A stretch of 50,637 bases of DNA from Lysobacterales bacterium (GCA_014238945.1 JABAAB010000073.1:1-50637), one strand, 5' to 3'. Shown: positions 30,569-38,578, numbered from the stretch's first letter. Notes: generated by a model not told the origin, from the sequence alone. Program-made: numbers and translations.

Positions 30569-30598
30569 GATTCCGGTATTCTGAAAAGCTCCGGAATC
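30569..30598. promoter_or_regulatory. Inverted repeat upstream of psd
   Basis: GATTCCGG and CCGGAATC are perfect 8-base arms around a 14-base spacer, between the divergent prmB and psd genes. It could be a two-fold operator or a leader hairpin of psd. No regulator can be assigned. In some bacteria psd is under envelope-stress control, but no such promoter is seen. Confidence 0.4.
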
Positions 30599-30649
30599 AG
30601 ATAATCCTGTATCATCCTCCTGGTTGAATTCAGCTAGCCCAATTTTATA

Positions 30650-31528
30650 ATGAAAACTGTAATTGAACGCATACTGACCGGATTACAATACCTGTTGCCA
30701 CAGCACCCGCTGTCGCGTGTTGTTTATCTATTGATGCGCTGTGAAACGACCTGGGTCAAAAATCTTCTGATCCGTCTTATCTCACGTCTTGCGGGCATCA
30801 ACCGCGATGAAGCCCTGTCACCGGATAAAAATGACTATGCCAGTTTCAATGCCTGGTTCACACGCCAGTTGAAGCACGGTGTGCGATTGTTTGATCCGGA
30901 TCCCGCGGCTTTTCTGTCACCATGTGACGGCACGATAAGCGAAACCGGGGACTTGCGCGGCAAGCGGATTCTGCAGGCGAAGGGTAAGCAATATTCAGTC
31001 CAGGACCTGCTCGCAGGTGACCCTGTGTCAGAGCAATTGCTGAACGGATATTACGCTACCATTTACCTGTCACCTCGAGATTATCATCGCATTCATATGC
31101 CCCTTTCGGGCAGACTGAAACGCATGATCCACGTTCCCGGCAGGCTATTTTCCGTGGCGCCCTATACCGTCAGACACGTTCCCCGTCTGTTTGCCCGAAA
31201 TGAACGCGTCATCAGTATATTTGAAACCGACACAGGGCCGCTGGTCATGGTCATGGTGGGTGCCATGCTGGTTTCAAGTACGCAGACCACCTGGGCTGGT
31301 GAAATTACACCCAACAAGAACAAGGAAGTATCGGTTATTGATTACCCTGAGCACAATGTCACTCTGTCCAAAGGCGACGAAATGGGCCGCTTCAACATGG
31401 GCTCCACCGTCATCGTGCTGATGCCGGCGGACCTCGTCCATGGTGAGGCTGACCTGCTGCCAGGTTGTGCTGTAAAGGTGGGGCAGAGACTGGCGACCCT
31501 GCAACCGTCCCCTGGAGTTACCCCTTAG
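30650..31528 (+). CDS. psd: Phosphatidylserine decarboxylase proenzyme
   Basis: Makes phosphatidylethanolamine; self-cleaves to a pyruvoyl enzyme at the inner membrane. The 292 residues keep the processing triad: Asp 93 (SPCDGTI), His 149 region (YLSPRDYHRIHMPL) and Ser 252. The cleavage motif reads MGST instead of the common LGST; the Gly-Ser-Thr core is unchanged, so cleavage should occur. QTTWAGEI and KGDEMGRF are typical. It is transcribed away from prmB and converges with the M2 peptidase gene. Confidence 0.96.
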   Translation: MKTVIERILTGLQYLLPQHPLSRVVYLLMRCETTWVKNLLIRLISRLAGINRDEALSPDKNDYASFNAWFTRQLKHGVRLFDPDPAAFLSPCDGTISETGDLRGKRILQAKGKQYSVQDLLAGDPVSEQLLNGYYATIYLSPRDYHRIHMPLSGRLKRMIHVPGRLFSVAPYTVRHVPRLFARNERVISIFETDTGPLVMVMVGAMLVSSTQTTWAGEITPNKNKEVSVIDYPEHNVTLSKGDEMGRFNMGSTVIVLMPADLVHGEADLLPGCAVKVGQRLATLQPSPGVTP

Positions 31529-31574
31529 GGAGTGTTAACCGGTTCATAACCACGCCAGGTTCGATTTCAGTATT

Positions 31575-33404
31575 CTACCAACCACACTGTCTGCCCTGGT
31601 TCTGCTCATCCAACCAGGTCTTCAAGGGTGCAAAATAGTCGAGGATGGCCGTCGCGTCCATGGTCGACTGACCGGTCAGGGCTTCGAGTTCTTCAGGCCA
31701 GGGTTTACTGCGACCCATCTCCAGCATGGCATTCAGACGCTCACCTGCGGGTTGGCTACCGTAAATGGAGCAACGATGCACCGGTCCTTCGTTACCTGAA
31801 ATGTCACACAATGAACGATGGAACTGGAATTGCAGGATACGTGCGAGAAAATACCGTGTGTACGGTGTGTTACCCGGCACATGGTACTTGGCACCCGGGT
31901 CAAATGCATCATCCGGGCGTTCGTTGGGCGCCTTAACTCCCTGGTACTTTTCGCGTAGTTCCCACCACAGGTCATTGTAAGCGGTGGGTCCGGCCTCGCC
32001 TGCAAACACCTTCCAGCGCCATTGGTCGACCAACAGCCCGAAGGGCAGGAATGCGATCCCCTCAAGGGCACGTTTCATCAGCAAGGAGATGTCGCCGGAT
32101 GCATCCGGAACATTTTCCAGATAGCCAATTTTCTGCAGATATTCAGGTGTAATCGAAAGGGCAATGGTGTCGCCAACCGCCTCGTGAAACCCATCGTTCG
32201 CACTGGTGCGGTGCAGATAGCTCTGCTGGTTGTAGGCACGCTGATAATAGTTGTGTCCAAGCTCGTGATGGACGGTATTAAAATCCTCCGCATTAATCTT
32301 GATGCACATCTTGATGCGCACGTCATCCTTCTCATCCACATCCCATGCGGAAGCATGACAAACCACATCCCGATCCTCGGGTTTGACAAACAATGAGCGC
32401 TCCCAGAACGTATCGGGCAATTCTTCGAAACCCAGTGAACTGAAAAAGGCCTCTCCCGCCTCAACCATGTCGATGGCATCAAATCCCTTGTCCTTGAGAA
32501 TTGCACTCAGGTCATAGGACGATACCGTTTCAGGCGGGGCCACCAGCGGATAGATATTGCTCCAGTCCTGGGCCCACATGTTACCCAGCAGATGGGCCGG
32601 AATGGGACCATCGGGCGGGACCAGATCGGTACCGTACTGTTGGCCAAGTTTTGCACGGACGTGGCAATGCAATGCGTCATAAAGTGGTTTGACCTCACCC
32701 CATAACCGGTCCAGTTCGGAGGGAAAATCCTCCGGCGGCATGTCATAGGCGGAACGCCACATCGTGCCCAGATCTGAAAATCCCAGTTCTGAAGCACCTT
32801 CGTTGGCCAACTCCACCTGGCGGCTGTACATCTCTTTCATCGGCGGGGAAACCTCCCTCCAGCCATTCCATGCCTCAAGTAGGTCGTCGGGATCACGTGA
32901 TTCAGCGATGATGTCACTTAAACGGCCCAGGTCCAGGCATTCACCATCGGCATAACAGTACTCACCCTTGCCGTACATTCCACGAAGTTTTGTCCCGATC
33001 ACAGATTGCTCCGCAGTCTTTGCCGCATCTCTTGGTGCAGGGATAGTAATACCGCTTCGTAACATACCGAGCTTACGCTTCGTGTCCGGATCCAGATTCG
33101 GGACATCTTTAAAGCGGGCAGCCTGCGATGCCATTTCAACCTGTATGGTGGTAAATTTCCTTCTCGCCATGGCCGCAAGATTTTCCGTATCCTCGGTAAT
33201 GAAATTGCTGTAGACCCAGGAAATACGTGCAGCTTCCTGTCCCACCTCTGACAGGTTTTTTTCTGCCACGGCAACGAATTCGACCGCTTGTTCAGCGGTG
33301 GGCTCATCATTTGAGATCGAGACACTGATTTCCGAAGAATCATGGCAGGCTGAAAGACTAAAAATCAAGAACAACACAAAGCAGAGTTTGCTGGCGTTCG
33401 TCAT
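31575..33404 (-). CDS. Lipoprotein peptidyl-dipeptidase of family M2 (ACE-like)
   Basis: Zinc metallopeptidase related to angiotensin-converting enzyme, which removes C-terminal dipeptides. Starting at ATG 33404 it has 609 residues with a lipoprotein signal (lipobox LSAC, Cys 20) so it is probably anchored to a membrane on the periplasmic side. The zinc site HELGH lies at 380-384 with the third ligand Glu 408 in GFHEAVGD. Segments such as GLLVDQWRWKVFAG and WWELREKYQG are typical of bacterial ACE. The frame opens earlier (33497), but the extra residues precede a perfect signal sequence. Physiological substrate is unknown. Confidence 0.92.
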   Translation of the reverse strand: MTNASKLCFVLFLIFSLSACHDSSEISVSISNDEPTAEQAVEFVAVAEKNLSEVGQEAARISWVYSNFITEDTENLAAMARRKFTTIQVEMASQAARFKDVPNLDPDTKRKLGMLRSGITIPAPRDAAKTAEQSVIGTKLRGMYGKGEYCYADGECLDLGRLSDIIAESRDPDDLLEAWNGWREVSPPMKEMYSRQVELANEGASELGFSDLGTMWRSAYDMPPEDFPSELDRLWGEVKPLYDALHCHVRAKLGQQYGTDLVPPDGPIPAHLLGNMWAQDWSNIYPLVAPPETVSSYDLSAILKDKGFDAIDMVEAGEAFFSSLGFEELPDTFWERSLFVKPEDRDVVCHASAWDVDEKDDVRIKMCIKINAEDFNTVHHELGHNYYQRAYNQQSYLHRTSANDGFHEAVGDTIALSITPEYLQKIGYLENVPDASGDISLLMKRALEGIAFLPFGLLVDQWRWKVFAGEAGPTAYNDLWWELREKYQGVKAPNERPDDAFDPGAKYHVPGNTPYTRYFLARILQFQFHRSLCDISGNEGPVHRCSIYGSQPAGERLNAMLEMGRSKPWPEELEALTGQSTMDATAILDYFAPLKTWLDEQNQGRQCGW

Positions 33405-33572
33405 GGCAAGTTTCCTGTTTCGAATGGTCTGACTACACGAAATTGTGGCGGCAAAGATTAACAGAACCACCCGCCTGACTCCAGCGTGTACCTTCATTGA
33501 ATGGTTAGCGGTTAACGGGAAATTATGTCAACATGCCCGACAGACTTTGCGTACAGGAAGCGTTGGCTACCA

Positions 33573-34259
33573 ATGATTAAACAATTGCACATTTTGTTCT
33601 TTATGCTCATGACCAGCAGTTCGCTTTTGGCATCAGACAAGGAAGCAACCGGCAACAAAAGTGATGAAGAACCAACCAGGCTCAACTTGTCACAGTTGGC
33701 GGCCAAGTCCGACATAGTTGCAGTGGCCCAGGTCATGGACACCGATTACGTCTATACCCGTTCGTTTCCCAGCGAAGGCAGTGCGTTTCTCAGAATACTG
33801 ATCGGCTATAAGCTCAACCACCCGGTAGAGGAAATCATCGAGGTATTCGAAAGCGGTCTGCACCCGTATGAGTGTTATTTTGAAACCCCCGATGTCACCG
33901 AAGAAGGCCGTAGATTTCTGGTTTTTTTTCGTCTCGACCCGGAAAATCAGGAACGCTACCGGGGCCTGGCTGAAGGTTGTGCGCTTGAAATCCTGGTTGC
34001 GCAGGACAGCCGCTATGCGCTCAGGTATCCGGTCGAGGGAATTGCCTTGTCGGAGAACCTGGTTGACCTGGCCAGCCCCTTTGACTTCCGCGACAATTAC
34101 GCATTGGTTGAGGAAGAAACTCTGTCACCGGCTGATCGGGACGCAATGCTTTCCGATGGTCACATCATTCCCTACCTGGATGAATACAAATACACCCATG
34201 GCATAGACCTGACCACGATTCGCAGACTGATTGATACCGACGCTCTGAAAACCAAATGA
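33573..34259 (+). CDS. Secreted or periplasmic protein of unknown function
   Basis: I do not recognise this 228-residue protein. It has a clear signal peptide (MIKQLHILFFMLMTSSSLLAS). The mature part begins acidic (SDKEATGNKSDEEPTRLNLS) and then reads LAAKSDIVAVAQVMDTDYVY, VFESGLHPYECYFETPD and RRFLVFFRLDPE, suggesting a small beta-rich domain. Two cysteines (ECYF and GCALEI) could form a disulphide. ATG 33573 is chosen because it begins the signal peptide; an upstream ATG at 33525 would put 16 extra residues ahead of it. It is divergent from the M2 peptidase and shares an intergenic region of about 170 bases with it. Confidence 0.8.
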   Translation: MIKQLHILFFMLMTSSSLLASDKEATGNKSDEEPTRLNLSQLAAKSDIVAVAQVMDTDYVYTRSFPSEGSAFLRILIGYKLNHPVEEIIEVFESGLHPYECYFETPDVTEEGRRFLVFFRLDPENQERYRGLAEGCALEILVAQDSRYALRYPVEGIALSENLVDLASPFDFRDNYALVEEETLSPADRDAMLSDGHIIPYLDEYKYTHGIDLTTIRRLIDTDALKTK

Positions 34260-34266
34260 TGAAATC

Positions 34267-34326
34267 TTCATCCCGGGGCCGCGAATAGCGGAACCCGGGA
34301 CTTCCGTGCGCTGGCAGAGCGATCAA
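34267..34326. repeat. Partial copy (left half) of the 117-119 bp MITE-like repeat
   Basis: The bases resemble the left half of the full elements at 45348 and 47802: TTCATCCCGGGGCCGCGAA, then GCGGAACCCGGGACTTCC and a CGCTGGCAGAGCG segment close to the CGTTAGCAGAGCG of the 47802 copy. The right half is missing. It fills the gap between the stop codons of the unknown gene and ppnN. Confidence 0.65.
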
Positions 34327-34330
34327 TAAA

Positions 34331-35701
34331 TCAGGAAACCACCCGGTAGCAGGGAATATATTTGGGGCCCGGCAACTTCATACGGCCCTGCTCTACAAAT
34401 GATGCCAGTAAACGGTCAAGTGCCTGCATAATCTCCGGCTCACCATTGATTTCAAACAAACCCTGTTCACGCACTGCCTGCAGGGTATCCGGCTTGACGT
34501 TACCTGCCACAATGCCGGAAAAGGCACGTCTTAAATTGGCCGCCAATACGTGCCTGGGCAAATCCCTGTGGAGTTGCAACGCTGCCATATTTTCATGGGT
34601 CGGGTCGAACGGGGTCTGAAATTCGGTCTGAATTTTCAACTGCCAGTTAAAATAGTAAGCACCCTTGTACTTTTTGCGGTAGGCCCGCACATGTGTCAGA
34701 CCGGTAGCCATGGTCTGAGCCACCTTTTCCGAATCGTCAATGATGATCTGGTATTTCGACTGTGCTTCTGCACCCAGTGCAAGGCCAATAAAAGCATCAA
34801 TCTGCTCAAAGTACGCGGCTGACTTTGCCGGACCGGTCAGGACCATCGGTATCGGCATTTCCTCGTTTTCAGGATTCAACAGGATACCCAGAAGGAACAA
34901 TATTTCCTCCGCCGTACCCACGCCTCCCGGAAACACGGTAAAACCGTGCCCAAGACGTACAAATGCTTCCAGTCGCTTCTCAATATCCGGCATGATCACC
35001 AATTGGTTCACAATCGGATTCGGGGATTCGGCGGCGATAATACCCGGCTCGGAAATTCCGATATAGCGACCATCTGTTACCCGCTGCTTGGAGTGCGCTA
35101 TGGTCGCCCCCTTCATCGGTCCCTTCATGGCACCCGGACCGCAACCCGTGCAGATATTCAACTTGCGCAGACCCGTTTCATACCCCACTTCCTTGGTGTA
35201 GTTATATTCGTAACGGGATATCGCGTGCCCGCCCCAAAAGACCACCACATCCGGGTTCGTGGCCGGCTTTAAGGTATTTGCATTTCTCAAAATCTCAAAG
35301 ACCACGTTGGTAATACCTGCCGGGCTGACCAGATCCATGGTTTCGTTACCACTGATTTCGGTATCAAAATAGACCAGGTCGCGAATCACCGAGGACAACA
35401 ATTCCCGGATTCCCTGGATCATTACACCATCGACAAAGGCCGACCCGGGAGCATTGCTCAATTCCAGCCTGATACCGCGATTGACCTGTTGCACTTCAAT
35501 TTTGAAATCTTCATGCTGACGCAGCAATTCTTCCGTATCATCGCCCTCATTTCCGCTGTTGAGCACAGCCAGTGCACATCGACGCAGTAACAGGGCAAGG
35601 TCCCCGCGACTCGCGTCGTGCAGACGTTCAACTTCCATGCGACTTAGCATGGTCAATATTCCAGCCGGGTAAATCCGGGCGCTAATGGGTTCAGCTGACA
35701 A
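34331..35701 (-). CDS. ppnN: Nucleotide 5'-monophosphate nucleosidase PpnN (YgdH)
   Basis: Cleaves purine and pyrimidine nucleoside monophosphates to base and ribose-5-phosphate; in E. coli it is activated by (p)ppGpp. At 456 residues it equals the E. coli protein (454). An N-terminal DUF4478-type domain (LTMLSRMEVERLHDA, SNAPGSAFVDG) is followed by the LOG Rossmann domain with WGGHAISRYEYNY, TGCGPGAMKGPMKGA and the catalytic motif PGGVGTAEE at 258-266, and then a DUF3412-type C-terminal domain. It is alone on the minus strand between the small RNA candidate and a repeat. Confidence 0.95.
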   Translation of the reverse strand: MSAEPISARIYPAGILTMLSRMEVERLHDASRGDLALLLRRCALAVLNSGNEGDDTEELLRQHEDFKIEVQQVNRGIRLELSNAPGSAFVDGVMIQGIRELLSSVIRDLVYFDTEISGNETMDLVSPAGITNVVFEILRNANTLKPATNPDVVVFWGGHAISRYEYNYTKEVGYETGLRKLNICTGCGPGAMKGPMKGATIAHSKQRVTDGRYIGISEPGIIAAESPNPIVNQLVIMPDIEKRLEAFVRLGHGFTVFPGGVGTAEEILFLLGILLNPENEEMPIPMVLTGPAKSAAYFEQIDAFIGLALGAEAQSKYQIIIDDSEKVAQTMATGLTHVRAYRKKYKGAYYFNWQLKIQTEFQTPFDPTHENMAALQLHRDLPRHVLAANLRRAFSGIVAGNVKPDTLQAVREQGLFEINGEPEIMQALDRLLASFVEQGRMKLPGPKYIPCYRVVS

Positions 35702-35771
35702 GGTAAACTCCGATATTCTTGAATTGACTCCGAGGGTTCAGCTTAGCTGAATTCACACCCCGCGGCAGTAG

Positions 35772-35801
35772 AAAAAAAGAGGCCAGCGTCAAGCTGGCCT
35801 C
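35772..35801 (-). terminator. Strong Rho-independent terminator (minus strand)
   Basis: A perfect 9-bp stem (GAGGCCAGC and GCTGGCCTC on the minus strand) encloses the 5-base loop TTGAC and is followed directly by seven T residues. This is the clearest terminator in the window. It lies 263 bases beyond the blaR1 stop and 70 bases before the ppnN start, so it most likely ends a separate short transcript. Confidence 0.9.
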
Positions 35802-35957
35802 CCGGTCACTTCCCTAACTTTAACTCTTCTGAATCTGCAGTGAACTCCGGGTAGCAGTGTCCAACGTCTGTCATCGGCGTGCTAAGTGAGGAAATCCTTT
35901 TCGATTTCATGTCCCGATACTAACTGCCTACCCCACACATCCAGTGTAATGATCGCA
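35772..35957 (-). ncRNA. Candidate Csr/Rsm-type regulatory small RNA
   Basis: The 362 bases between ppnN and blaR1 contain no recognisable gene, but hold a promoter-like segment and a strong terminator about 185 bases apart. The minus-strand transcript has seven GGA motifs. One (35935-35947) is ACAC-TGGAT-GTGT, a hairpin with GGA in the loop that fits the CsrA/RsmA binding preference (ACANGGANGU); others are GGGACATG, AAAGGATTT, TTGGACAC, CCGGAGTT, TAGGGAAG and CCGGGAGG. A second hairpin is GAAATC/GATTTC. In E. coli, csrB lies within a few kb of ppnN, which fits. The alternatives are a 34-codon ORF (35806-35910) or an unrelated RNA. The 5' end is approximate. Confidence 0.5.
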
Positions 35958-35960
35958 GCG

Positions 35961-35982
35961 AGTGTAACAAGAATTGTTTACA
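35961..35982 (-). promoter_or_regulatory. Palindrome resembling a GacA/UvrY box, overlapping an extended -10
   Basis: On the minus strand TGTAAACAA and TTGTTACA flank TTC, giving a near-perfect dyad of 20 bases (35963-35982). GacA-type boxes read TGTAAG-N6-CTTACA; here the spacing between the outer TGTAA and TTACA is 10 instead of 8. The right arm runs into TGTTACACT, which looks like an extended -10 box (TGN-TACACT) ending at 35961. A second possible pair is TTGTTA, 16 bases, TACACT, slightly downstream. Confidence 0.4.
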
Positions 35983-36063
35983 AAATATTAACAACTGATC
36001 GAATTTTGTAAAATTATGTTGCAGTAATTTGTAGTTTTTTACGCTGTGTGATTGTAGCGAATC

Positions 36064-37935
36064 CTAATTTCGATTCGCAGCTTCCAATGACACTTTTTTC
36101 CCGGGAAAATTATCGACGCTCTCCTGTCGGTAATTCATGCCGCAAATGTTGCTTCCGGTGGTGGTGCAGCGTCTTTGACGGGTAGCAGGTCTCGCATCTG
36201 ACGGATGCATTGCGAAATCAAACGTCTGTGCCAGTGATTTGGAAGTGTCATGTCCGGGAAGAACCTCAAAACGCCATTTACCAAGTGCTTTTTCCGCTGC
36301 ACGGTTGAACATCCGCTCGGGTGAGGCATCGACCACACTGATATCTCTTGCCCTGCCTTTATTATCTACTTTGAATGAAAGTTTTACCCAGCCCTCAACC
36401 GCCCTGCTCCTTGCGTAGCTGGGATATCTAGGATTGACGGTTTTCATCGCACGGACGGTAGCTTCAGCCCTTGACTTGTTGACCGGCTCAAGTTGTGCGT
36501 TCGCGGTGTCTGTTACCTCGTCGGCAATTTCCTCTATGCTTTGGCGTTCCAGTCCCGGACCCGCCTTTTCGGTGCTCAAAGAGGCCAGCTGTACAGCTTC
36601 TGAAAACCCTACCGGAGCGGAGAATGATACTTGCGCTTTGACTTGCAGTTCACCGGCTTCGTTCGACCTGGCAGGAGGTGACTGAATCGTCAGTGGTGTC
36701 ACTTCAGATTGAGCCGGACCTTGTACCACTGCGGTCGCACGCCCGGACAATTCATTTCCGGCATCAGTATTTTCAATGATTCTGCTACGTTCCACACCTT
36801 TGCGAATATTGGCGTACGGCTCCACCTGGCCCAATACCGTTGTGTGCACAGCCTGTTGACTGGAAAAACGGAATTCAGAATCCAGCTTGCCTGTCACAGA
36901 AGGGAGTTTTGCTGTCTGGGCACTCACTTCGAGTCCACTGTGCGCCCCCATGGAAGCCACGCCGATCAGAGCTGACATCATGGCAATCTGTGCGAACCCT
37001 CCACTTTTACGGGGCATTTCCGTACTGGCGATCCTGTGGACCCGGCTGAGCAGGTCACCACCGGTTGCAGCAAGTGTCAGAGCATGTTGGGGTTGACGCA
37101 GAATCTCAAGGTTGGCCAGGGCACGGGCGTACAGGGATGGCCTGCCCTGGTAGTGCAGTACAAAGTCATCGCAACAATGTTCCCGTTCCTGGCGAATTTT
37201 GCGCGACATCCAACGTATACAGGGGTGATAGAAAAACAGGGTATCGACGACCAGTTGCAACAGATTGAACAGGTAGTCATAGCGCCGGATATGCCCCAAC
37301 TCGTGCGCGATGATCATTTCGATCTGTTCCAGCGGCAAACGAATCAAAACACTGGCTGGCAACAAAATGACCGGTTTGATCCAGCCGATCAGGGTGGGCA
37401 CCTTGACCCGTGTGGATACCAGCACTGAAACGGCCATTCGGACCTGCAACCGCTCCATTAACCGGTCAACACTGCGTTGCAGCGCCTCCGGAATTGGCTT
37501 GACATGGGTTCTGATCAACACCCTGGTGACACACCAGCCAATTAGCGCCTTTGATGCCAACAACAATACGCCTATGGCCCACAGCAAAACGACAACCGGC
37601 AGCAAGGGCTCGACACCTTCTGCCAGCCAGAAATCGAATCCGGGCTGAACACCGGCAGCTACGCTGACCATGGGGAACTCGCCTTGCAAAATTCCCGGTA
37701 CTGCGGCGACTGTGGCGGTGCTGTTCAGAAAGAACACCAGGGTGTTAATTGAAATCGGTAAAAGCAGTATATACAGCGCCAGACCGGCCAGGTAACGCAA
37801 CTGGGTACGGTCTCCGGGGACCAGTTTATAGACCAGCCACATCAGTCCGGCGATCAGCAGACCCTGCCAGATAAAATGAATCAGGGTCCAGCCAAGTGCA
37901 CTGACAAATAACGCAATGTCCGACAGTTCGGTCAC
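36064..37935 (-). CDS. BlaR1/MecR1-type M56 metallopeptidase with C-terminal TonB domain
   Basis: Inner-membrane sensor-protease that in the bla/mec systems cleaves its BlaI-type repressor. The 623 residues begin GTG at 37935, right after the BlaI stop. Four hydrophobic segments lie at about 8-30, 48-70, 105-135 and near 330; the M56 zinc site is HELGH at 211-215 with Glu 252 (REREHCC) as likely third ligand. Instead of a penicillin-binding sensor domain it has a low-complexity linker and a TonB C-terminal domain at about 505-575 (VNPRYPSYARSRAVEGWVKLSFKVDNKG). About 45 residues follow the TonB domain. Signal sensed and partner are unknown; M56-TonB proteins occur in other gammaproteobacteria. 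Confidence 0.88.
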   Translation of the reverse strand: MTELSDIALFVSALGWTLIHFIWQGLLIAGLMWLVYKLVPGDRTQLRYLAGLALYILLLPISINTLVFFLNSTATVAAVPGILQGEFPMVSVAAGVQPGFDFWLAEGVEPLLPVVVLLWAIGVLLLASKALIGWCVTRVLIRTHVKPIPEALQRSVDRLMERLQVRMAVSVLVSTRVKVPTLIGWIKPVILLPASVLIRLPLEQIEMIIAHELGHIRRYDYLFNLLQLVVDTLFFYHPCIRWMSRKIRQEREHCCDDFVLHYQGRPSLYARALANLEILRQPQHALTLAATGGDLLSRVHRIASTEMPRKSGGFAQIAMMSALIGVASMGAHSGLEVSAQTAKLPSVTGKLDSEFRFSSQQAVHTTVLGQVEPYANIRKGVERSRIIENTDAGNELSGRATAVVQGPAQSEVTPLTIQSPPARSNEAGELQVKAQVSFSAPVGFSEAVQLASLSTEKAGPGLERQSIEEIADEVTDTANAQLEPVNKSRAEATVRAMKTVNPRYPSYARSRAVEGWVKLSFKVDNKGRARDISVVDASPERMFNRAAEKALGKWRFEVLPGHDTSKSLAQTFDFAMHPSDARPATRQRRCTTTGSNICGMNYRQESVDNFPGKKVSLEAANRN

Positions 37936-38331
37936 CTAGTCCTCCATTTCCGATATCAGGACACGAATTTTTTCCAATTGCTGCTGGTCGGCCTCGGGTG
38001 CATTACCCAGTGCCTGCATGACCAGTTCCGATGTGGAACCATCAAACAGTCGAATCTTCAGATCGGCCAGGAAACTGCTCTGGGTGTCCTCTTTGCTGGT
38101 TACAGCGTAGTAGACATGGGCACGCATCGAGTCGTCCCTGTGGACGAGCCCTTTATGGTGCATGACCTGTAGCATTTTCAGTGCGGTTGTATAGCCGCTG
38201 TTTTCGCTTTCTACTTCATTAAGCGCTTCGTGTACATCTCTCACGGTGCCCTGACCTTTGCTCCAGAGTATCCTGAGTATGTTCAGCTCTGTTCGCGTTG
38301 GCCGCGGCGTGTTACCTCGTTCACTTGTCAT
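37936..38331 (-). CDS. BlaI/MecI/CopY-type transcriptional repressor
   Basis: Winged-helix repressor expected to control its own operon and to be inactivated by the M56 protease downstream. The 131-residue protein from ATG 38331 has the family start RPTRTELNILRILWSKGQGTVRDVHEAL, then SGYTTALKMLQVMHHKGLVHRD, where MecI-type proteins recognise DNA and are cleaved. An in-frame ATG-like start at 38388 was rejected because the family begins near TRTE. The stop is followed directly by the GTG of the M56 gene. Targets beyond the operon are unknown. Confidence 0.9.
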   Translation of the reverse strand: MTSERGNTPRPTRTELNILRILWSKGQGTVRDVHEALNEVESENSGYTTALKMLQVMHHKGLVHRDDSMRAHVYYAVTSKEDTQSSFLADLKIRLFDGSTSELVMQALGNAPEADQQQLEKIRVLISEMED

Positions 38332-38387
38332 GTCGTATCTTTCTCCCACCAACTGTTGATCTTTTTTGACTGTATTTTCTCTCAACA

Positions 38388-38417
38388 CACGAAAAGAATC
38401 GTACTTAATTGTTCGTG
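38388..38417. promoter_or_regulatory. Inverted repeat upstream of the BlaI-like gene
   Basis: CACGAA and TTCGTG are 6-base arms 18 bases apart, about 57-86 bases before the BlaI-like start. BlaI/MecI operators are usually TACA-N-TGTA dyads, which is not what is seen. It is the only notable dyad in this upstream region, so it is listed as a weak operator candidate. Confidence 0.25.
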
Positions 38418-38475
38418 GTCATGCAAGTCTGAACCATTTCCGCATTTGATCTATCATTGAATTGCATGCCTGGTT

Positions 38476-38481
38476 TAAAAT
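38476..38481 (+). promoter_or_regulatory. -10 box of tRNA-Pro
   Basis: TAAAAT (five of six consensus bases) is followed 11 bases later by the first base of the mature tRNA. The expected start near 38488 fits a short 5' leader. No strong -35 hexamer is found at 16-18 bases. Confidence 0.4.
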
Positions 38482-38492
38482 ACGCGACTTGT

Positions 38493-38569
38493 CGGGGTGT
38501 AGCTCAGCCTGGTAGAGCACCACGTTCGGGACGTGGGGGTCGTGAGTTCGAATCTCGCCACCCCGACCA
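38493..38569 (+). tRNA. tRNA-Pro (anticodon CGG)
   Basis: A 77-base cloverleaf: acceptor CGGGGTG pairs with CACCCCG, discriminator A, encoded CCA. The D-arm reads GTAGCTCAGCCTGGTAGAGC, the anticodon stem CCACG/CGTGG encloses TTCGGGA with anticodon CGG (reads CCG), and the T-arm has GTTCGAATC. It is a single plus-strand gene between minus-strand operons and is followed by a terminator. Its 3' end is repeated at 38733. Confidence 0.97.
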
Positions 38570-38578
38570 AAAAATAAA

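Noticed and set aside
30646-30651. TATAAT as a psd promoter
   Set aside because: It overlaps the psd ATG, so transcription would start inside the gene; chance is more likely.
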